A stretch of DNA of 64,000 nucleotides from Streptomyces sp. Je 1-332 (GCF_040730185.1 NZ_CP160402.1:5642001-5706000), one strand, 5' to 3'; positions 8,790-17,331 are shown, counted from the first letter of the stretch. Notes: generated from the letters alone by a model not told the origin. Translations and numbers: made by a program.

Positions 8790-11048
8790 CTACCCTTTCG
8801 TCGGCTCGAACTCCCTGTCCACCTTGCCCATTTCGGACCAAGCGCCCTCCTCCCGGCGGTCGAACCACACCGGGCGTTCGCGTGCTGAGCGGCGCTTTTC
8901 GAAAGACACCTCCGAGAGGGTGCCGTTCACCGAGACGTTCTGGATCTCACGGTCCAGGGTGTGCCGGAGCGATGTGGGCGAGCCGGTCGCCGGGAGTTTC
9001 TTGAGCGCGGTGGCCAGGGCGAGCGCGCCGTCGTAGAGCTCCTGGTTGCCGCGTGCGGGGAGGTTGTCGTCGGGTTCGCCCGCGTAGTTGCGGGTGCGCA
9101 GGACGCCCTCGGGGATGGACTTGGCCGACTGCTCCGCCCTCGCTCGCTCCTCCGAGTCCTCGCAGACACCTTCGGGCGCGCTCTGGGTGAGGATGGGACC
9201 CTTGAAGCCGTCGGTCCGAAGCTTGGCGGCCCACCGGGGTATGTCCGAACCGGATGGCACCACCACCGCGTCCGCCCGCGCCCCTGCGGCCAACTCCGGG
9301 ATCTGTGACGACTTCACCTCGTCCGGGCCGGTGTCCAGCGCCTTGGCCGTCATGCCCGCCCTGCGCAGCGCCGTGCCGATGCCGTCCTCGCGGTCCGTCC
9401 AGATCTTGTCCTCCGCCACCAGGACACGGCGCGCATCGGTCCGGTCCAGGAGGTACTCGGCCATCGCCTCGCCCTGCCGCGCCTCGTCGGCCGGGATCGC
9501 GAACGCGCCCCCGGCGTGGGCGACTTCGTGGCACGTGCTGATCTCCGGCAGGAACGCCTCGTCCGTGTCGTGCACCCAGGAGAAGTCGACTGTGTCCCCG
9601 ATGACGGTGAGCATCCTGGGGTGCTTCGCGAGCATTTCGCGAGACGTCGTGTCCGGGTCGGCGGACACGGGGACGAGGCGGAAGCGGCTGCCGGCCTTCG
9701 CGCCGAGCGCCTCGGAGAAGGCGGACGCGACTGTGCGCTTCTGCTGCGTCGTGAACTGCGTGTACTCCGACTTCTCGTACTCGTCGGTTGAACCCCCTGC
9801 GCCGACATGGGTGTAGCTGTGGGCCACACCGATCTCGTAGACCGTCGGGGCGGCCCCGGCGCCGGACGCGGGCGTGGAATCGGTGTCGGGTGCCGTGAGG
9901 GACCGTATGCCAAGGCCCGCCGGGATGCTGACCGCCAAGGCGAGCGCGGCGGGGAGCAGCAGACGCCGCCCGCGCGAGCGGCGGCGCGGCGCGGGCGGGG
10001 GCGGGGTCGTGGCCGTGGCTTCCTTGCCTACCGCTGACGGCTGGGGGCGGGCGTCCTCCACCTCCACGGGGGCGGGGACGGCGTCGGCTATGGCCTCCGG
10101 TGCGGGGTCCTCTTCGGCCCCCGCGTCCCGTACGTCCCGTGCCGCCGCCCCGTCGTGCAGCGACTCCGCCGCCGCCATAATCCGCTCCAGCGTCGTCCCG
10201 GCGTCCGCCGGGCGCTCCGCGGGGTCCTTGGCCAGGAGGTCCAGGACCAGGCGGTCCACCGGCGCCGTCACCTCTGCCCGTGCCCGCGAAGGCCGCAGGG
10301 GTGCGTCGTTGACGTGGTTGTACATGACGCCGGCTGCCGTGCCGGTGAACGGCGGTCTGCCGATGAGGAGTTCGTAGAGTACGCAGCCGAGCGCGTACAG
10401 GTCGGTGCGGCCGTCACCCGCCTCCTGGCGGAACCGCTCCGGCGCCAGATACGGCACGCTGCCGAACGGCAGCTGACCGGTCCGTGTGAGGCGGGAGTCG
10501 CCCGCCGCGCGCTCCATGAACGTCGCGATGCCGAAGTCGACGACCTTGGCGGAGCCGTCAGGTGTGATCATGACGTTGCCGGGTTTGATGTCGCGGTGCA
10601 CGATGCCCGCCGCGTGGGCGGTCTCCAGGGCGCGGCAGATGTCCGCCGCCCAGCGCAGCGCGTCCGCCACGGAGGCGCGCACGCTTGCGCGCAGCACTCG
10701 GTCGAGCGAGCGCCCCTGCACCAGGGCCATCACCAAGTACGGAGTCGGGGGCCGGGAGCTGTCGGTGTTGTCCGTGCCGTGGTCGTGTACGGCCACGATG
10801 TACGGGCTGTCCAGCGAGGCCGCGGCGCGCGCCTCCTGCCGGAAGCGCGCAAGGAGCTGTACCGGCTCGTCCGCGTCGGCTTCCCTGTCTTCCCCGTCTT
10901 CTTCGCCTCTCGAGCCCTCCGGCTGGAAGAGTTTGACCGCCACCTCGCGGCTCAGGCTCTCGTCCCGAGCCCGCCACACCTCTCCCATGCCGCCCGCGCC
11001 GAGCCGTTCGAGCAGCTCGTACCGGCCGTTCAGCAAACGCCCCCGCAT
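8790..11048 (-). CDS. Membrane Ser/Thr protein kinase with periplasmic-binding-like sensor domain
   Basis: A 752-residue Hanks-type kinase. The Gly loop is GAGGMGEV (18-24), the catalytic Lys is in VAVKL (39), HRDIKPGNV contains the catalytic Asp (153), and DFG is at 171-173. An acidic insert rich in E and D (about 45-62) interrupts the N-lobe. A Pro-rich linker leads to one membrane segment (about 362-381). The remaining extracellular ~370 residues look like a type I periplasmic-binding fold, related to branched-chain amino acid receptors (YEIGVAHSYTH..., RRVLVAEDK..., ADAVVVPSGSDIPRW). It would sense a small ligand outside and phosphorylate cytoplasmic targets. The sensor assignment is inference from sequence style. 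Confidence 0.88.
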   Translation of the reverse strand: MRGRLLNGRYELLERLGAGGMGEVWRARDESLSREVAVKLFQPEGSRGEEDGEDREADADEPVQLLARFRQEARAAASLDSPYIVAVHDHGTDNTDSSRPPTPYLVMALVQGRSLDRVLRASVRASVADALRWAADICRALETAHAAGIVHRDIKPGNVMITPDGSAKVVDFGIATFMERAAGDSRLTRTGQLPFGSVPYLAPERFRQEAGDGRTDLYALGCVLYELLIGRPPFTGTAAGVMYNHVNDAPLRPSRARAEVTAPVDRLVLDLLAKDPAERPADAGTTLERIMAAAESLHDGAAARDVRDAGAEEDPAPEAIADAVPAPVEVEDARPQPSAVGKEATATTPPPPAPRRRSRGRRLLLPAALALAVSIPAGLGIRSLTAPDTDSTPASGAGAAPTVYEIGVAHSYTHVGAGGSTDEYEKSEYTQFTTQQKRTVASAFSEALGAKAGSRFRLVPVSADPDTTSREMLAKHPRMLTVIGDTVDFSWVHDTDEAFLPEISTCHEVAHAGGAFAIPADEARQGEAMAEYLLDRTDARRVLVAEDKIWTDREDGIGTALRRAGMTAKALDTGPDEVKSSQIPELAAGARADAVVVPSGSDIPRWAAKLRTDGFKGPILTQSAPEGVCEDSEERARAEQSAKSIPEGVLRTRNYAGEPDDNLPARGNQELYDGALALATALKKLPATGSPTSLRHTLDREIQNVSVNGTLSEVSFEKRRSARERPVWFDRREEGAWSEMGKVDREFEPTKG

Positions 11049-11108
11049 GTGCCCTCCCTCAGACCCGGTGATCCTAGTCAGAGGGACGGGCGGACGAAGC
11101 AGGGTCTG

Positions 11109-11972
11109 TCAGCCCTTCACCGCACCCCCCAGCGCGAAACCGCCGCCCAAGCGGCGCGAGATCAGAACGTACAGCAGAATCACCGGCGTCGAGTAGATGA
11201 TCGAGAACGCCGCCAACTGGCCATAGACCACTGTTCCCTTGTTGCCGAAGAAGTCGTTGATGCTCACCGACGCGGGCATCTGCTCCGGCGTGAGCAGGAG
11301 CATGAAGGGGACGAAGAAGTTGCCCCACATCATCACGAAGGAGAAGACCGTCACCACCGCCACCCCCGGTCCCATCAGGGGGAGCACGATCCGCAGCAGG
11401 GACTGGAACGAGGACGCGCCGTCCGTCCACGCCGCCTCCTCCAGCTCCTTCGGGACGCCGTCCATGAAGTTCTTCATCAGCCAGATGGCGAAGGGGAGTT
11501 GGGACGCGGCGAAGAAGAAGATCGTGCCCTGCATCGTGTCGATCAGGTCGACCTGGACGAACAGCGCGTACACCGGGACCATGATCGCCGTGATCGGCAG
11601 GCTCGTCGCGAAGAGGATCGTCAGCATGAAGGGGCGGTTCAGGCGGGACCTGAAGCGGGAGAGCGGGTAGGCGGCGAGCGCCGCGCAGACCACCGTCAGG
11701 AGGGTGCCGCCGCCGCACAGGAGCAGGCTGTTGAGCAGGGGCGTGAAGGTGATCTCCGGGGTCAGGACCGCGTCGTAGTTGTCCAGGGTGATGCCGTCGG
11801 GGACCTTCACCTTGAGGTCCGCCTCGGTGTCGAGCGAGGACAGGATCACCCAGGCCAGCGGCAGTACGAACGCGGCGGCGACCACGAGCAGCCCCGCGTC
11901 CGCCGCGAGCCGCCGTGTCGTACGGCGTGAACCCATCGTGCGGGTGGGCGACTTGACGGTGTTGGCGGACAC
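11109..11972 (-). CDS. Sugar ABC transporter permease (MalG type)
   Basis: A 287-residue inner-membrane subunit with six predicted hydrophobic segments. The EAA loop that contacts the ATPase is visible as LEEAAWTDGASSFQSLLRIVLPLMGPG, in the usual place before the penultimate helices. It follows directly after the MalF-type gene (11973) and is the last gene of the importer operon. No dedicated ATPase is present, as in most Streptomyces sugar importers, which share the MsiK ATPase encoded elsewhere. Confidence 0.93.
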   Translation of the reverse strand: MSANTVKSPTRTMGSRRTTRRLAADAGLLVVAAAFVLPLAWVILSSLDTEADLKVKVPDGITLDNYDAVLTPEITFTPLLNSLLLCGGGTLLTVVCAALAAYPLSRFRSRLNRPFMLTILFATSLPITAIMVPVYALFVQVDLIDTMQGTIFFFAASQLPFAIWLMKNFMDGVPKELEEAAWTDGASSFQSLLRIVLPLMGPGVAVVTVFSFVMMWGNFFVPFMLLLTPEQMPASVSINDFFGNKGTVVYGQLAAFSIIYSTPVILLYVLISRRLGGGFALGGAVKG

Positions 11973-12917
11973 TCAGACCTCCGTGCGGAGCAGACGCATG
12001 TAGACGAGGGAGAAGAGTGAGCCGACGACCAGGAGCAGAAGCGCCACCGCCGTGCCGTAACCGATCATGCTCTTCTGGAAGGCCTGTTCGTACATGAACA
12101 GGGGAAGGGTCTGGCTGCGGTTACCCGGGCCGCCTCGCGTCATCACCCAGATCAGACCGAAGACGGACAGGGTCTGCAGGGTGTTCAGCATCAGGTTCGT
12201 GCCGATGGAGCGGCGGATCATCGGGAGCGTGATGTGCCACATGCGCCGCCAGCCGCCCGCGCCGTCCACCTCGGCCGCCTCGGTGATCTCCTTGGGGATC
12301 TCGTTCAGGGCCGCCGAGTAGACCAGCATCGAGAACGCCGTCCCCCGCCATACGTTGGCGAACGACACCGCCAGGATCGGCAGCGTGTACATCCAGTTCT
12401 GGGACGGCAGGTTGAGGAAGTCCAGGACCGCGTTCAGCGTGCCCTCGCGGCGGAAGAACGCGTACAGGAGGAAGGCCGCCACCACCTCCGGCAGCACCCA
12501 CGCCGTAATCACGATCGCGCCGGTGAGTGTGCGGACCGGCTTGGACGCCCGCTGCATCAGGGACGCGAGCGCCAGGCCGATCGTGTTCTGGCCGATCAGG
12601 GACGACACGACCGTGAAGACGAGCGTCAGCCACACCGCGTTGAGGAACGCCTCGTCGCCGAACGCCTTACGGAAGTTGTCGAACCCGACGAAGCTCGACT
12701 CCGCCTGGCCGGTGAGCTGGAGGTCGGTGAAGGCGATGTAGGCGCAGTAGCCGATGGGCCCCGCCAGGAAGAGGAGCAGCAGGATCACGGCGGGGGAGAC
12801 GGGCAGTGCGCGGGTCAGGGCCCTGCCCGTCAGCTTGCGGCGCGACGGGGGGCGTGATGCCCCCGCCCCGGGAGTCTTGACGACGCCGGCGGGCCCGGCG
12901 GGGGGTGCGGTGGTCAC
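11973..12917 (-). CDS. Sugar ABC transporter permease (MalF type)
   Basis: A 314-residue permease starting at GTG (12917). A Gly/Pro/Arg-rich cytoplasmic N-terminus (about 35 residues) precedes the first helix, PAVILLLLFLAGPIGYCAYIA. The EAA loop reads ITEAAEVDGAGGWRRMWHITLPMIRR. Stop and start codons of the two permeases abut, so they are coupled and should assemble as a heterodimer. A 117-bp spacer with a direct repeat separates it from the upstream binding-protein gene. Confidence 0.93.
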   Translation of the reverse strand: MTTAPPAGPAGVVKTPGAGASRPPSRRKLTGRALTRALPVSPAVILLLLFLAGPIGYCAYIAFTDLQLTGQAESSFVGFDNFRKAFGDEAFLNAVWLTLVFTVVSSLIGQNTIGLALASLMQRASKPVRTLTGAIVITAWVLPEVVAAFLLYAFFRREGTLNAVLDFLNLPSQNWMYTLPILAVSFANVWRGTAFSMLVYSAALNEIPKEITEAAEVDGAGGWRRMWHITLPMIRRSIGTNLMLNTLQTLSVFGLIWVMTRGGPGNRSQTLPLFMYEQAFQKSMIGYGTAVALLLLVVGSLFSLVYMRLLRTEV

Positions 12918-12934
12918 CTCGGGGGTCTCACTTC

Positions 12935-13011
12935 CCTTGCTTGCCTGCCGACGGGGTTTGCCCGGCGAAGTTGCCTGCCTGCCGACCTCGCTTGCCCGCC
13001 GACGGTGTTTG
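12935..13011. repeat. 26-bp imperfect direct repeat between binding-protein and permease genes
   Basis: Two near-identical 26-bp copies (12935-12960 and 12986-13011, about three differences, starts 51 bp apart) lie in the transcribed spacer between the solute-binding gene and the first permease. The spacer is where binding-protein operons often hold RNA structures that keep the upstream message more abundant than the permease message. Whether this repeat does so is inference. Confidence 0.7.
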
Positions 13012-13034
13012 GCTGCCGGATCGCGGAGCCGCGG

Positions 13035-14396
13035 CTACTTCTCGACGACCTCGCCGTCCGCCGCCGCCTTGACCTCCTCGTCGTACCCGCTCGCCGCGTC
13101 CGCCACGGAGGCGTCGCCCGTCGTGACCTTCTCCATGGCCTCCTGCACCGCCGTGGAGACCTTCGGGTACGCCGGATACGCGGGCCGGTAGTGCGTCGAC
13201 GGCACCAGGTCGGTGAAGAACTTCAGGCCTGGCTGCGCCTTGAGGTAGTCGGGGTCGGCGGCGACGTCCTTGCGGACCGCGATGCCCGAGTTCGCCACGT
13301 ACCACTTCTGGGCGTTGGCCTTGGTCTGCATCTGCTCGATGAACTTGAAGGCCAGGTCGGGGTTGGCCGCCTTGGTGGGGATCGCCCAGGTCCAGCCGCC
13401 GGACATGCTCACCTTGCCGGGTGCCTCGCCGTTCTGGGTCGGCATATGGGCGAGGCCCAGCTTCTTCGACCACTCGGGCCACTCATGGCCCGCGCCCTTG
13501 CCCCAGTCCTGCGGGAGCCAGGAACCGTCGAGGTTGATGCCGAGCTTGTCCTCGGGGAGGAGTTCACCGCGCACCCGGGTGGCGAAGTTCGGGTCGAGGG
13601 CGTCGGTGACCTCCGGGCCGAGCTTCTCCTTGTAGACCGTCTCGACGAATTCGAGGGAGTCCTTGAAGCCCTGGCTCCCCGTCACCCACTTCTTGGACTT
13701 CGGGTCGTACATCGGGTCCTCGCCCGTGCCGTACAGGAGCATCTCCATGCCCTGCATGGTGGCGACCTCGCCCGCGGGCTTGCCCGTGTAGACGTTCATG
13801 GGCGTGACACCGGGGACCTTCTTCTTGATGGTGCGCGCCGCCTGCAGGATCTCGTCCCACGACTTGGGCTGCCAGTCGGCCGGCAGCCCGGCCTTCTTGA
13901 AGATGGCCTTGCTGAACCACAGGCCGCGGGTGTCGGTGCCGTCCGGTACGCCGTACGTCTTGCCGTCCGCGGCCTTCGCCGCCGACTTGGACGTGTCGAT
14001 GAACTGGTTCCAGTCCTTCCACTTGTCCAGGTAGGGGTCGAGCGGCTTCAAGTACCCGCTGGCGATGTCCGAGTTGATGAGGAAGGTGTCCTCGTAGACC
14101 AGGTCGGGCGCGGTCTTCGGGGAGCGCATCATCTGCTGGAGCTTGGTGTAGTACTCGGAGTCCGGCGCCTTGATCGGCACCAGCTTCACCTTCTTGCCGG
14201 GGTTCTCCTTCTCGAACTGCTTCTTGATGTCCGCCAGGAAGGTGTCCATGACCTTGACCTGGTTGTCCGTGGACTGTTTGAAGGAGACCTTCACGGTGTC
14301 CGGATCGTCGCCGGAGTCCCCGCCGCACGCGGTGAGGGTGCCGGCGGCGACCAGGGCGGTGGCGAGGAGCAGAGGGGTGGTGGGACGCACGGGCAC
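13035..14396 (-). CDS. Sugar ABC transporter solute-binding lipoprotein
   Basis: A 453-residue family 1 extracellular solute-binding protein. The signal peptide ends at a lipobox (GTLTACGG, Cys about residue 24) and a Gly/Asp-rich linker follows. The mature protein has the two-lobe pattern of carbohydrate receptors: VKVMDTFLADIKKQFEKENPG, the RTIKKKVPGVTPMN region, and the C-terminal SMSGGWTWAIPTKAANPDLAFKFIEQM region in pieces. It is the first gene of the importer operon. A LacI-type operator lies about 120-135 bp upstream. The transported sugar cannot be read from the sequence; the gene set fits an oligosaccharide. Confidence 0.94.
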   Translation of the reverse strand: MPVRPTTPLLLATALVAAGTLTACGGDSGDDPDTVKVSFKQSTDNQVKVMDTFLADIKKQFEKENPGKKVKLVPIKAPDSEYYTKLQQMMRSPKTAPDLVYEDTFLINSDIASGYLKPLDPYLDKWKDWNQFIDTSKSAAKAADGKTYGVPDGTDTRGLWFSKAIFKKAGLPADWQPKSWDEILQAARTIKKKVPGVTPMNVYTGKPAGEVATMQGMEMLLYGTGEDPMYDPKSKKWVTGSQGFKDSLEFVETVYKEKLGPEVTDALDPNFATRVRGELLPEDKLGINLDGSWLPQDWGKGAGHEWPEWSKKLGLAHMPTQNGEAPGKVSMSGGWTWAIPTKAANPDLAFKFIEQMQTKANAQKWYVANSGIAVRKDVAADPDYLKAQPGLKFFTDLVPSTHYRPAYPAYPKVSTAVQEAMEKVTTGDASVADAASGYDEEVKAAADGEVVEK

Positions 14397-14505
14397 GACC
14401 TCCTACTGGCCGACGCGGCTGGGTTACCACGCAGGGCGCAACGCGGGGCTGCCCGGTGAACGTAAGGGCGGGTTCGGAGCAAGGTCAATGCCCGTGCGTC
14501 GCCCC

Positions 14506-14531
14506 TTGTCACCAACGTGACAACGTTGTTA
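14506..14531. promoter_or_regulatory. LacI-type operator upstream of the sugar importer
   Basis: Two overlapping dyads. TTGTCACCAACGTGACAA (14506-14523) has perfect 7-bp arms. TGACAACGTTGTTA (14518-14531) differs at one base from the perfect palindrome TGACAACGTTGTCA, a typical actinobacterial LacI-family site centred on CG. No LacI gene lies in the window, so the regulator is elsewhere. Confidence 0.6.
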
Positions 14532-14606
14532 TTGGCGGCGGCGCGTGGACCCGTGCGGGGGCGCCGGGTGGTCTGAACCGGCGTACCCGGACGGGTACTT
14601 GGGGCG

Positions 14607-15293
14607 TCAGGTGTTCGAGGTCAGCCAGCGGTACGCGTACTCGGGGCGGCCGACGTGGCCGTACTGCGGGGTGCGGGCGGCGCGGCCCGTGGTGACCAGG
14701 TGCTCCAGGTAACGGCGGGCGGTGATGCGGGAGATGCCCACGGTCTCGGCGGCGGCCGCGGCGGTGACACCCTCGGGGGGAGCGTCGCGCAGCGCGCGGG
14801 TCACCCTCTCCAGAGTGGGGCCGCTCAGCCCTTTCGGCAGGGCGGCGGGTCCTGGCGCGCGCAGGGTGGCCAGGGCACGGTCCACCTCGTCCTGCCCGGT
14901 GGCCTCGCCCGCGGCGGTGCGGAACTCGGCGTACCGGGTCAGGCGGTCGCGCAGGGTGGCGAAGGTGAAGGGCTTGAGCACGTACTGGACCACACCGAGG
15001 GAGACGCCCTCGCGTACGACGGCGAGATCGCGGGCCGACGTGACGGCGATGACGTCCGTGCGGTGGCCCGCGGCGCGCAGGGTGCGGGCCAGCTGGAGTC
15101 CGTGGCCGTCGGGGAGGTGCAGGTCCAGGAGCAGGAGGTCGACCTCGGTGCGGTCCAGGGCGCGTTTCGCCTCGGCCGCGCTGTGCGCCTTGCCCACGGC
15201 GTGGAAGCCGGGGATGCGGTTCACGTAGAGGACGTGGGCATCGGCGGCTACGGGGTCGTCCTCTACTACCAGGACCCTGATGGGCTCAGTCAC
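14607..15293 (-). CDS. Response regulator, CitB/DcuR family
   Basis: A 228-residue regulator. The receiver domain (about 1-125) has the acidic pair EDD at 11-13, the phosphoacceptor Asp57 in LLLLDLHLPD, the switch residue in VTSA and Lys in VLKPF. The C-terminal part (about 150-228) is a winged-helix-like DNA-binding region (EGVTAAAAAETVGISRITARRYL broken at position 170). This arrangement is typical of regulators that control C4-dicarboxylate or citrate uptake. It overlaps the kinase gene by 4 bp and the pair is divergent from dctA, its likely target. Confidence 0.92.
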   Translation of the reverse strand: MTEPIRVLVVEDDPVAADAHVLYVNRIPGFHAVGKAHSAAEAKRALDRTEVDLLLLDLHLPDGHGLQLARTLRAAGHRTDVIAVTSARDLAVVREGVSLGVVQYVLKPFTFATLRDRLTRYAEFRTAAGEATGQDEVDRALATLRAPGPAALPKGLSGPTLERVTRALRDAPPEGVTAAAAAETVGISRITARRYLEHLVTTGRAARTPQYGHVGRPEYAYRWLTSNT

Positions 15294-17044
15294 TTGGTGC
15301 CTCCGTCTGCCACGTCCGGCGTACTGGACGCCCCTTCATCCGCACCCGGCATCGAGGGTTGTGCCCACCCTTCCCCAAGCTCTCGGCTTCGCTCGACCAG
15401 GGGAGACCCCAATCGCCCTGCGGAACGCCTGCCCACAACAGGAGCGGACTCGGTGCTGCCCAAGTGCACCTCGAACTCCGCCCCTCCTCCGGCCGCCTCC
15501 CGCACCGTGAGCGTGCCGTCGTGCTTCGTCACCGTCTGGTGGACCAGGGCCAGGCCCAGGCCGCGGCCGGCCGTGGCCTTCGTCGACCAGCCGCGCCGGA
15601 AGACCGCCTCCGTATGGGCCGGGTCGACTCCGGGGCCGGTGTCGGACACCCGTAGCGTCAGTCCCGCGTCGTCCGCGCGTGCCGTCACCGTCACGCGGGC
15701 GGCGGGCGATCCCTGGGCCGCGTCCACCGCGTTGTCGATCAGGTTGCCGAGGACCGTCACCAGGTCGCGCGCCGGCAGGTCCGCCGGGAGCATGCCGTCG
15801 TCGATGCTGCTGTCGGCGGAGACGACGAGCTCCACGCCGTGTTCGTTCGCCTGGGCGGCCTTGCCCAGGAGCAGGGCCGCGAGCACCGGTTCGCTCACCG
15901 CCGCGACCACCTGGTCCGTCAGCGTCTGGGCCAGCTCCAGCTCGGCGGTGGCGAATTCGACGGCCTCGTCCGCGCGGCTCAGTTCGATGAGGGAGACCAC
16001 CGTGTGCAGGCGGTTCGCCGCCTCGTGGGCCTGCGAGCGGAGCGCCCGCGTGAAGCCGCGCTCCGAGTCCAGCTCGCCGGTCAGCGCCTGGAGTTCGGTG
16101 TGGTCGCGCAACGTCACCACCGTGCCGCGTCGCTCACCGCTCGACACGGGCGAGGTGTTCACCACGACCACCCGGTCCGCCGTGAGGTGCAGCTCGTCCA
16201 CCCGCGGCTCGGCCGCGAGCAGCGCGCCTGTCAGCGGTGCGGGCAGGCCGAGCTCGGCGACGTTGCGGCCGACCAGGTCGCCCGATACGCCGAGCAGCTC
16301 GCGCCCTCCGTCGTTGATGAGGGCGATACGCCGCTGCCCGTCCAGCATCAGGAGCCCCTCGCGCACCGCGTGCAGCGCGGCCTCGTGGTAGTCGTGCATG
16401 CGGCTCAGCTCGGCGGCGTTCATGCCGTGGGTGTGGCGGCGCAGCCGGGCGTTGATGACGTAGGTACCGATTCCGCCGAGCGCGAGCGCGCCCGCCGCGA
16501 CGCCGAGCAGGGCGAGGAGCTGGCCGCGCGCCTTCTCGCTGATCTCCTCGATGGTGATGCCCGCGCTGACCAGGCCGGTGATGCGGCCGGTTCCGTCGTC
16601 GGTGAGGATCGGCGTGACCACGCGCACCGAGGGGCCGAGCGTCCCCGTGTACGTCTCCGTGAAGGTCCGGCCCCGCAGCGCCTGTGCCCGGTGCCCGAGG
16701 AAGCGCTCGCCGATCTCGTCCTCGTCGGGATGGGTCCAGCGGATGCCGTCCGGGTCCATGATCGTGACGAAGTCGACGCCGGTGTGGCGGCGCACGTCGG
16801 TCGCGTACGGCTGGAGGGTCCTCGACGGATTCTCGCCACGCGCGGCCTCCCGTACCGAAGGGGAGTCCGCGACCGCCCGCGCCGCGGCCGTCGCCTGGCG
16901 GCGCGCGCCCTCCTCCGCCTGCTGCCGGTCGCTCAGGAACGTGAAGAGGGCGCACCCGGCCACCACGACGGTGACCAGCACGATCTGCATCGCGAAGAGC
17001 TGCCCGGCGAGGCTGCGCGGCCGGGGCGGACGGGCGAGGGACAT
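15290..17044 (-). CDS. Sensor histidine kinase, CitA/DcuS family
   Basis: A 584-residue membrane kinase. Order: transmembrane helix (about 13-38), extracellular sCache/PDC ligand domain (about 39-165, with FVTIMDPDGIRWTHPDEDEIG), second helix (about 172-192), cytoplasmic PAS (about 205-300), a SpoB/DcuS-type phosphoacceptor helix with SQAHEAANRLHTVVSLIELS, and an ATPase domain (NLIDNAVDAA, DTGPGVD, GRGLGLALV). The PDC domain would bind an external dicarboxylate. The last ~40 residues are not part of the kinase fold: they are encoded by a dispersed palindromic repeat and the DNA beyond it, so the original stop codon appears to have been lost. Confidence 0.93.
   Translation of the reverse strand: MSLARPPRPRSLAGQLFAMQIVLVTVVVAGCALFTFLSDRQQAEEGARRQATAAARAVADSPSVREAARGENPSRTLQPYATDVRRHTGVDFVTIMDPDGIRWTHPDEDEIGERFLGHRAQALRGRTFTETYTGTLGPSVRVVTPILTDDGTGRITGLVSAGITIEEISEKARGQLLALLGVAAGALALGGIGTYVINARLRRHTHGMNAAELSRMHDYHEAALHAVREGLLMLDGQRRIALINDGGRELLGVSGDLVGRNVAELGLPAPLTGALLAAEPRVDELHLTADRVVVVNTSPVSSGERRGTVVTLRDHTELQALTGELDSERGFTRALRSQAHEAANRLHTVVSLIELSRADEAVEFATAELELAQTLTDQVVAAVSEPVLAALLLGKAAQANEHGVELVVSADSSIDDGMLPADLPARDLVTVLGNLIDNAVDAAQGSPAARVTVTARADDAGLTLRVSDTGPGVDPAHTEAVFRRGWSTKATAGRGLGLALVHQTVTKHDGTLTVREAAGGGAEFEVHLGSTESAPVVGRRSAGRLGSPLVERSRELGEGWAQPSMPGADEGASSTPDVADGGTK
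15371..15413. repeat. Dispersed palindromic element inside the kinase C-terminus
   Basis: A short GC-rich hairpin-forming sequence carrying the core AGAGCTTGGGG on the minus strand. Terminal runs of C and G flank a GCTCTCGGCTTCGCTCGA centre. It closely resembles the element that interrupts merR at 26623. I recall such elements as very common in Streptomyces intergenic DNA. Here it is read as codons, giving an Arg/Ser/Gly-rich tail. Confidence 0.65.
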
Positions 17045-17142
17045 GGGGCCAGTCTGCCTGGCACCGTAAGTGCGAACTAAATGAACGTAAGGGTGACCGC
17101 CCTCACAGGGCGAGAGATAGTCACCGGGATTCGCCTGCCCAC

Positions 17143-17316
17143 GACGTGAGCCGCACGCACGGGCCGTACCAGGACGTGAGCCGCACGGACTGGCCGTACC
17201 AGGACGTGAGCCGCACGGACTGGCCGTACCAGGACGTGAGCCGCACGGACTGGCCGTACCAGGACGTGAGCCGCACGCACTGGCCGTACCAGGACGTGAA
17301 GCCCACGCACTGGCCG
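17143..17316. repeat. Six 30-bp tandem repeats in the dctA leader
   Basis: Unit starts at 17143, 17173, 17203, 17233, 17263 and 17293, each beginning GACGTGA. Units 2, 3 and 4 are identical, units 1 and 5 differ at one or two positions, and unit 6 is degenerate and slightly short. The array fills most of the 306-bp gap between the histidine kinase start (17044) and dctA (17351). The 30-bp period is about three helical turns, so the units would present repeated sites on one face of the DNA, as well as ten codons each. Confidence 0.95.
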
Positions 17317-17331
17317 AAAACGCCGACGTAG
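17146..17331 (+). CDS. Putative repeat leader peptide upstream of dctA
   Basis: A 61-codon frame opens at a GTG inside the first 30-bp repeat and stops 19 nt before the dctA start. The peptide is five near-perfect copies of a ten-residue unit (VSRTDWPYQD with D/H and W/G variants) and a diverged tail ending HWPKTPT. Because 30 is a multiple of three, any open frame through the array would persist, so openness alone is weak evidence. There is no strong ribosome site before the first GTG. Its position immediately before the dctA ribosome site makes a translated leader possible. The minus strand also reads open, with a VRLTSWYGQ-type repeat. I give this as a candidate only. Confidence 0.35.
   Translation: MSRTHGPYQDVSRTDWPYQDVSRTDWPYQDVSRTDWPYQDVSRTHWPYQDVKPTHWPKTPT

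Noticed and set aside
17143..17316. CRISPR array
   Set aside because: The 30-bp units are contiguous with no unique spacers, and no cas genes are nearby.
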